DNA of 46,624 bases, taken from Solirubrobacteraceae bacterium. Lineage in GTDB: Bacteria; Actinomycetota; Thermoleophilia; Solirubrobacterales; Solirubrobacteraceae. The notes beneath the pieces were generated by a model that ran no database searches, was not told where the DNA came from, and saw only the letters and a list, made by a program, of their open reading frames with translations. Positions 42,131 to 46,624 of this stretch are shown in pieces. Within the stretch, counting starts at the first letter, position 1; each line of letters begins with the position of its first letter. The stretch spans positions 1 through 46,624 of the forward strand of contig JASLDD010000140.1 of the NCBI GenBank assembly GCA_030151725.1, given 5' to 3'. The position numbers were made by a program, and so were the translations under genes.

Positions 42131-43249
42131 TCAAGTCTGTAGGTAGCGATCCACGAGATTCAGCTCTTGCAGCCTGCGCAGGCCCTCGCGAATGTCCTTG
42201 GCGCGGATCTCGCCCACGCCCTCTACCCCCTCGAGCTCCGCATCGCCGGCTGCAAGCAGCTCGTCGAGGCCTCCAAATTCGGCCACAATCTGCGACACGA
42301 CCAGCCTGGGCAAGCGCGGGATACGCCCGAGGACGCGAAAGCCGCGCGGCGAGACCGGGTAGTCGAGCGTGTTGAGCTTGCGGTCATATCCCAGCAGCTC
42401 CGCCAAGCGGCCAAAGTCGAGCAGATCCTGGTGAGCCAGGCGACCGATCTCATCGAGCGCTGCTGCAAAGGCCTCGTCGGAGTAGCTCGAAAGGTAGTCG
42501 CGCACCAGCGCAGCCTTCTCGGCCGCCGCGCCCACCATCGTCTCCTCGAGCTGCATCTCGATCAGGCGGCCCTCGCTGCCGAGCTCCACGATGTAGCGCT
42601 CGATCTCAACCGCCATCCGCGTCACAAGCTCTGAGCGCTGCAGCACCGTGAGGACGTCATGCAGGGTGGTTCCACCCTCGAACTCCAAAGCAGTAAGCCG
42701 CGTGGAGACCTGATCGAGACGGGTGCGAAACTTGTCCAATGTGGCCAGCGCCTGATTGGCCTTGGCCAGCACTATGGGGATGTCCTCGAGGATGTACTTG
42801 ACGCCGTCCACATACACTGAGACCACCTCACGACGCTGCGATATGGCGATCACGAGGGCATCTGTCTGCTTGGAGACGCGCTCTGCGGTCCTGTGCCTGG
42901 TCCCCGTCTCGTGCGACAGGATCGTCGGATCGGGCATCAGCTGCACGTTTGCCATCGTGATCTTGGTGGCGTTCGCGTTGAGGATGATCGCGCCGTCCAT
43001 CTTTGCGATCTGGTAGAGGAACGCCGGCGTGTAGTCGATGTCGAGCTTGATTCCGCCCGAGTTCAAGAAGCTGAGATCTTCAGGCTCGCCGATCACCATC
43101 AGGCCGCCCGTACGAGCATGCAGGATGCTCTCGATGCCCTCGCGCAACGCCGTGCCAGGAGCGATCATCTCCAGCGCCCTCATGAGACCGGGATCCGGGC
43201 GTACTTCGTTGTCTACATCTTCGCCGGATCGTGGTGCCACAATCCCCAA
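42131..43249 (-). CDS. disA: DNA integrity scanning protein, diadenylate cyclase DisA
   Basis: 372 residues. N-terminal DAC domain (about 30-155) with KMDGAIILN (DGA motif) and TGTRHRTAERVS (RHR motif), both needed to make c-di-AMP from two ATP, then a helical linker and a C-terminal DNA-binding HhH domain (about 305-370: LGRIPRLPRLVV, VEGVGEIRAKDIREGL). Scans DNA for branched structures and lowers c-di-AMP synthesis on damage. TTG at 43249 is used; GTG at 43240 gives three residues less. Its product would be sensed by the riboswitch at 8005-8140. Confidence 0.94.
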   Translation of the reverse strand: MGIVAPRSGEDVDNEVRPDPGLMRALEMIAPGTALREGIESILHARTGGLMVIGEPEDLSFLNSGGIKLDIDYTPAFLYQIAKMDGAIILNANATKITMANVQLMPDPTILSHETGTRHRTAERVSKQTDALVIAISQRREVVSVYVDGVKYILEDIPIVLAKANQALATLDKFRTRLDQVSTRLTALEFEGGTTLHDVLTVLQRSELVTRMAVEIERYIVELGSEGRLIEMQLEETMVGAAAEKAALVRDYLSSYSDEAFAAALDEIGRLAHQDLLDFGRLAELLGYDRKLNTLDYPVSPRGFRVLGRIPRLPRLVVSQIVAEFGGLDELLAAGDAELEGVEGVGEIRAKDIREGLRRLQELNLVDRYLQT

Positions 43250-43300
43250 TTCTAGGGCATTTAACGAGAAATCAGCGGCTCCTATGCGCCTCCAGACCTG

Positions 43301-44884
43301 CTATAAGGCGTCCGGATCGTCATCGTCGCTCCCCAAGGGGACCAGTTGTGTGCGCTCGCTTACGCTCCGCTCGGGAGCCGGGCGCAGGATACGCGGCCCA
43401 CTCGAGCCCTCCGGCTCGCCCACCAAGGCCATAGCTGCGCTGCCGCGTTCGGTGCCCTGACGCGTTCTTGCCGCTGTGGGGCCCCCGGGAAGCGCCGCTG
43501 CCAGAGCCTGCCTGAGCGTCGGTACCTCACATGCGCTCGCACCGCTGTCGGGGGGCGCGATCACACCGTGCAGGCCGTGCTTGGCCGCCTCTTCCAGACG
43601 TCGCTCGGGGTGACCCACCCAGCGCAGCTCTCCCGTCAGGCCAAGCTCGCCAAAGCAGGCCCGTGGAGTCCCTTTGAGGGGCATGCCGCGGCTCGCACTC
43701 GCAACCGCCAGCGCCACTGCCAAGTCGCAGCCCGGCTCGTCCACACGCACCCCGCCCACAACGTTCACGAACACATCCGAGCCGCCCGTGCGAACCTTGC
43801 CGTGACGTCCCAGGATCGCCAATACGAGCGCCAGCCTGTTGCGATCCAGTCCCGAGACGACCCTGCGAGGCTGCTCGAGCTCAGATGGCGCCACCAGCGC
43901 CTGCACCTCCACCAGCAGCGGCCGGGAGCCCTCCATCGCCGCCAGCACCACGCTGCCGGGAGCACGTGTGGCCTCCGCCACAAAGCGCGCCGATGCGTCC
44001 AGTACCTCGACCAGGCCGCCCTGGCGCATCTCGAACAGGCCCGCCTCGTTGGTCGAGCCAAAACGGTTCTTGAGCGCTCTCAGCTCACGGTAGGGACGCT
44101 CGCGCTCACCTTCGAACTGCAGCACGCAGTCCACCAGGTGCTCGAGCACCCGTGGTCCGGCCAGCGCGCCGTCCTTGGTCACGTGTCCCACCAGGATCAC
44201 CGCTATCTCCTCCGCCTTGGCCAGCTGCATGATCCGCGCAGCCACCTCCCGCACCTGGCCAACCGATCCCGGCGCCCCTGTGAGGTCAGATGCACCCAGC
44301 GTCTGTACCGAGTCGATCACGCAAGCATCAGGCGCCTGCGCCGCAAGTGTGTCGAGGACTGCGTCCAGGTCCGTCTCGGCGAGAATCGGCACCTGTAGGG
44401 CCGGGCGATTAGGACCGATGCTGAGGCGCTCCGCGCGCAACCTCACCTGCTCGGCGGACTCCTCCCCGCTCACATACAGCGTCTTGCGACCGCTCGCCTG
44501 CAGATGCCCCAGCACCATGTTGGTGAGCGTCGACTTGCCGATCCCCGGCGAGCCACCGAGGAGCACTAGCGATCCCGGCACGAGCCCTCCGCCGAGCACC
44601 CTGTCGAGCTCGCCGATGCCCGTCGACATCCGCGCGATTGCGCTCGCCCCGACCTCGCTGAGCAGCCGGGGCACCACAGCCAGCGACGGCGGTGGTGGCG
44701 AGCCGTCCTTGGAGCCCTGGGCTCCGGCCCGGCGCGCGGCGGCCGCTGCCCGGCCACCCGCCGGCTTGGGACGCACGGCCTCCTCCACAAGCGTGTTCCA
44801 GGCCTCGCACCCAGGGCACTGCCCGTGCCACTTGGCCGACTGGAAGCCGCACTGCGAGCACACGTGGACGGTCGTTCGCGCCAT
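43301..44884 (-). CDS. radA: DNA repair protein RadA (Sms)
   Basis: 527 residues. N-terminal C4 zinc finger (CSQCGFQSAKWHGQCPGC), Walker A GGSPGIGKST, Walker B-like VIDSVQTL, KNRFGSTNE motif and a C-terminal Lon-like domain (GSDVFVNVVGGVRVDEPGCDLAVALAVASA). About 70 extra residues at the C-terminus are low-complexity and acidic, an extension beyond the usual 455. Helicase for branch migration in recombination. In the clpC-radA-disA order. Confidence 0.95.
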   Translation of the reverse strand: MARTTVHVCSQCGFQSAKWHGQCPGCEAWNTLVEEAVRPKPAGGRAAAAARRAGAQGSKDGSPPPPSLAVVPRLLSEVGASAIARMSTGIGELDRVLGGGLVPGSLVLLGGSPGIGKSTLTNMVLGHLQASGRKTLYVSGEESAEQVRLRAERLSIGPNRPALQVPILAETDLDAVLDTLAAQAPDACVIDSVQTLGASDLTGAPGSVGQVREVAARIMQLAKAEEIAVILVGHVTKDGALAGPRVLEHLVDCVLQFEGERERPYRELRALKNRFGSTNEAGLFEMRQGGLVEVLDASARFVAEATRAPGSVVLAAMEGSRPLLVEVQALVAPSELEQPRRVVSGLDRNRLALVLAILGRHGKVRTGGSDVFVNVVGGVRVDEPGCDLAVALAVASASRGMPLKGTPRACFGELGLTGELRWVGHPERRLEEAAKHGLHGVIAPPDSGASACEVPTLRQALAAALPGGPTAARTRQGTERGSAAMALVGEPEGSSGPRILRPAPERSVSERTQLVPLGSDDDDPDAL

Positions 44885-44927
44885 CTAGCCAGCCAGACTA
44901 CGTACCGGCGGGGACGGCTCTGTTTAC

Positions 44928-45425
44928 TCAGTCCACGCCAACCACTGTGCTGCGACGCTCGAAGAGCAGCACGTCGCGCCAGCGCCCGTCGGGCATCTGC
45001 CCAATGCGCTCACGCCGGCCCACCAGGACGAAGCCCGCGCTTTCGTGCAGGGCGATGCTGGCTGTGTTCTCGGGGAAGATGCCGGCCTCGAGCGTCCAGA
45101 ACCCGGCGCTCTCCGCGCTCTCAGCGAGACCGTCCAGCAGCACTCGCCCGATGCCCCGGCGCGCGTGCTCGAGGGCGACATACACGCTGACGGCCCCCAC
45201 GCCTCGGTAGACGGCCCGGGGCGAGACGGGGGTGAGTGCGGCCCAACCCAGCACCTCGCCGCTCTCGGCGCGCGCCAGTACAGCGGGGTATCCGGCTCGC
45301 TTGCCCGACCAGTCCGCCCAACTTGGAGCGCTCGGCTCGAACGTGGCGTTGCCGCCGGCGATGCCCGCCTCGTAGATGCGCGCCGCTGCCGGCCAGTCCT
45401 CCGACGCCAGCGGGGCCAGGAGCAC
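44928..45425 (-). CDS. GNAT N-acetyltransferase (phosphinothricin-type)
   Basis: 165 residues. Pattern of the pat/bar-like group: PLASEDWPAAARIYEAGIAGGNATFE at the N-terminus, VSVYVALEHARRGIGRVLLDGL (acetyl-CoA loop RxxGxG) and FPENTASIALHESAGFVLVGRRERIG. Acetylates a small amine; substrate uncertain. GTG at 45425 gives the usual start; the frame opens to 45653 through clpC. It stands between clpC and radA, an insertion into a normally tight order. Confidence 0.85.
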   Translation of the reverse strand: MLLAPLASEDWPAAARIYEAGIAGGNATFEPSAPSWADWSGKRAGYPAVLARAESGEVLGWAALTPVSPRAVYRGVGAVSVYVALEHARRGIGRVLLDGLAESAESAGFWTLEAGIFPENTASIALHESAGFVLVGRRERIGQMPDGRWRDVLLFERRSTVVGVD

Positions 45426-45456
45426 CCGCTCGCTGTGAGCCCCCAGCGTCCTGCGC

Positions 45457-46624
45457 CTACTGCTCGGCGGGCTCGCCGACCTCAGGTCCGTCGGACTCGG
45501 GTTCGCCCGTGTCCTCCACAAGCTCCTCGCTCGCGGCTCCTTCGGCGCCCACGGCCACCGGCGTCTTCTGCTTCTTGGGGTTGACGATCGAGAGTTTGAC
45601 CTCGCCCTCGGTGTCCCCGTCGGGGTCCACCACGACGGTCGCACCCGGCGCAAGCTGCTCGCGCAGGACGAAGTCCGCCAGCGGGTCCTCGATGTAGCGC
45701 TGGATCGCCCTGCGCAACGGACGGGCGCCCATGGCGGGATCCCAGCCCTTGTCGACCAGCAGATCCTTGGCCGACTCGGTCAGCTCAAGTTGTAGCTCAC
45801 GCTCTGCCATCGACTCGCGGATGCGCAGGAGCAGCAGCTCCACGATCTGCTTGATCTCCTCCTTCTGCAGCTTGTGGAAGACGATCACGTCGTCGATGCG
45901 GTTGAGGAACTCGGGACGAAATACTTTCTTGAGCTCGCCCATGATCCGGTTCTTCATGTCGTCGTATGTGATGCCCGTCTCGTCGTCGGAGACCGCAAAG
46001 CCCAGCGGCGTGTTGCGCGCGATCTCTGCGGCGCCGATGTTCGACGTCATGATCACGATCGCGTGACGGAAGTCCACCGTGCGCCCCTGCGCGTCGGTGA
46101 GGCGGCCGTCCTCGAGGATCTGCAGGAGGATGTTGAAGACGTCCGGGTGGGCCTTCTCGATCTCATCGAGCAGCAGCACCGAGTACGGCTTGCGCCGGAT
46201 CGCCTCCGTCAGCTGACCGCCCTCGTCGTAGCCGATGTAGCCGGGAGGCGAGCCGACCAGTCGTGAGACGGCGTGCTTCTCCATGTACTCGGACATGTCG
46301 ATCCTGATCAGCGCTTCGTCGTCGCCGAACAGGAACTCGGCGAGCGTCCGCGCGAGCTCGGTCTTGCCCACGCCCGAGGGGCCAAGGAAGATGAACGAGC
46401 CGGTCGGGCGCTTGGGGTCCTTCAGGCCGGCGCGCGAGCGCCTGATCGCCTTAGAGATGACCTCGATCGCAGGGTGCTGGCCGATCACGCGCTTGTGCAG
46501 TTCGTCCTCCATGCGCATCAGCTTCTGCGTCTCGGCCTCTGTCAGCTTGAAGACGGGGATCCCGGTCCACATCGAGACGATGTCCGCGATCTCCTCCTCG
46601 CCGATCGACGGCCGCTCGCCTGAC
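45457..46624 (-). CDS. clpC: ATP-dependent Clp protease ATPase subunit ClpC, N-terminal part outside
   Basis: C-terminal 389 residues, open at the right edge, including the end of the middle domain (SIGEEEIADIVSMWTGIPVFKL) and the whole second AAA+ module: Walker A GPSGVGKTELA, Walker B LLLDEIEKAHPDV, sensor TSNIGA, arginine finger FRPEFLNRIDD and the D2-small domain with MGARPLRRAIQRYIEDPLA. Unfolds substrates for ClpP. The tail after residue 340 of the fragment is acidic and low complexity. Last gene of the window. Confidence 0.95.
   Translation of the reverse strand, partial: SGERPSIGEEEIADIVSMWTGIPVFKLTEAETQKLMRMEDELHKRVIGQHPAIEVISKAIRRSRAGLKDPKRPTGSFIFLGPSGVGKTELARTLAEFLFGDDEALIRIDMSEYMEKHAVSRLVGSPPGYIGYDEGGQLTEAIRRKPYSVLLLDEIEKAHPDVFNILLQILEDGRLTDAQGRTVDFRHAIVIMTSNIGAAEIARNTPLGFAVSDDETGITYDDMKNRIMGELKKVFRPEFLNRIDDVIVFHKLQKEEIKQIVELLLLRIRESMAERELQLELTESAKDLLVDKGWDPAMGARPLRRAIQRYIEDPLADFVLREQLAPGATVVVDPDGDTEGEVKLSIVNPKKQKTPVAVGAEGAASEELVEDTGEPESDGPEVGEPAEQ

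Overview
The window is high-GC bacterial chromosome, densely coding on both strands, with short gaps, many 4-base ATGA/GTGA overlaps and frequent GTG/TTG starts. CarD, PspAA/PspAB companions of PspA, DisA, ClpC, a c-di-AMP riboswitch on a secreted hydrolase and collagen-like secreted proteins point to an actinobacterium, most likely class Thermoleophilia (Solirubrobacterales or relatives). That placement is inference from gene content; no rRNA is present.

Layout. 1-4287 (minus): lgt-lysA-hom-thrC, the lysine/threonine branch of aspartate metabolism behind the lipoprotein transferase; thrC runs off the left edge. 4363-7161: a membrane-stress island, htpX-pspAB (plus) facing pspA-pspAA (minus), with palindromic repeats between them. 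7241-9758: a secreted NlpC/P60 hydrolase behind a c-di-AMP riboswitch, then a divergent lipoprotein with a cell-wall-binding-like repeat domain. 9821-14726: a membrane protein, then xseA-xseB-enolase-superfamily gene as an overlapping trio, then a secreted DUF1906-like/peptidoglycan-binding protein. 14883-17056: divergent thiolase and 3-hydroxyacyl-CoA dehydrogenase sharing a dyad operator. 17309-22762: CNNM/CBS membrane protein, pterin dehydratase, BtuF-like protein, rhomboid protease, ECF sigma factor with a putative membrane partner, PlsC. 22852-26032: accessory stretch with VapBC, tRNA-Thr, small secreted proteins, a 45-residue ORF and a possibly frameshifted collagen-like protein. 26064-31377: FadD, FAD amine oxidase-like protein, enoyl-CoA hydratase and BKACE, interrupted by a 173-bp fold-back element. 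31387-34578: signalling island with a diguanylate cyclase and two GAF-ANTAR proteins. 34924-36252: secreted Ig-like-repeat protein.

36289-46624 (minus) is a conserved core block transcribed from the right edge: clpC-GNAT-radA-disA-carD-ispD-PHP phosphoesterase-ispF-cysS-rlmB-sigH. It resembles the clpC-radA-disA-ispD-ispF-cysS-rlmB-sigH order known from Bacillus. DisA makes c-di-AMP, and the riboswitch at 8005-8140 would sense it, so synthase and sensor lie in one window.

The most unusual items are: a family of intergenic palindromes at three loci, tandem with a 77-78 bp period at two of them; a carD reading frame with no ATG/GTG/TTG in front of its conserved N-terminus but a perfectly spaced Shine-Dalgarno before ATT; and the fold-back element that overlaps the stop codon of the enoyl-CoA hydratase gene. 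No CRISPR array, transposase, phage gene or rRNA was seen.
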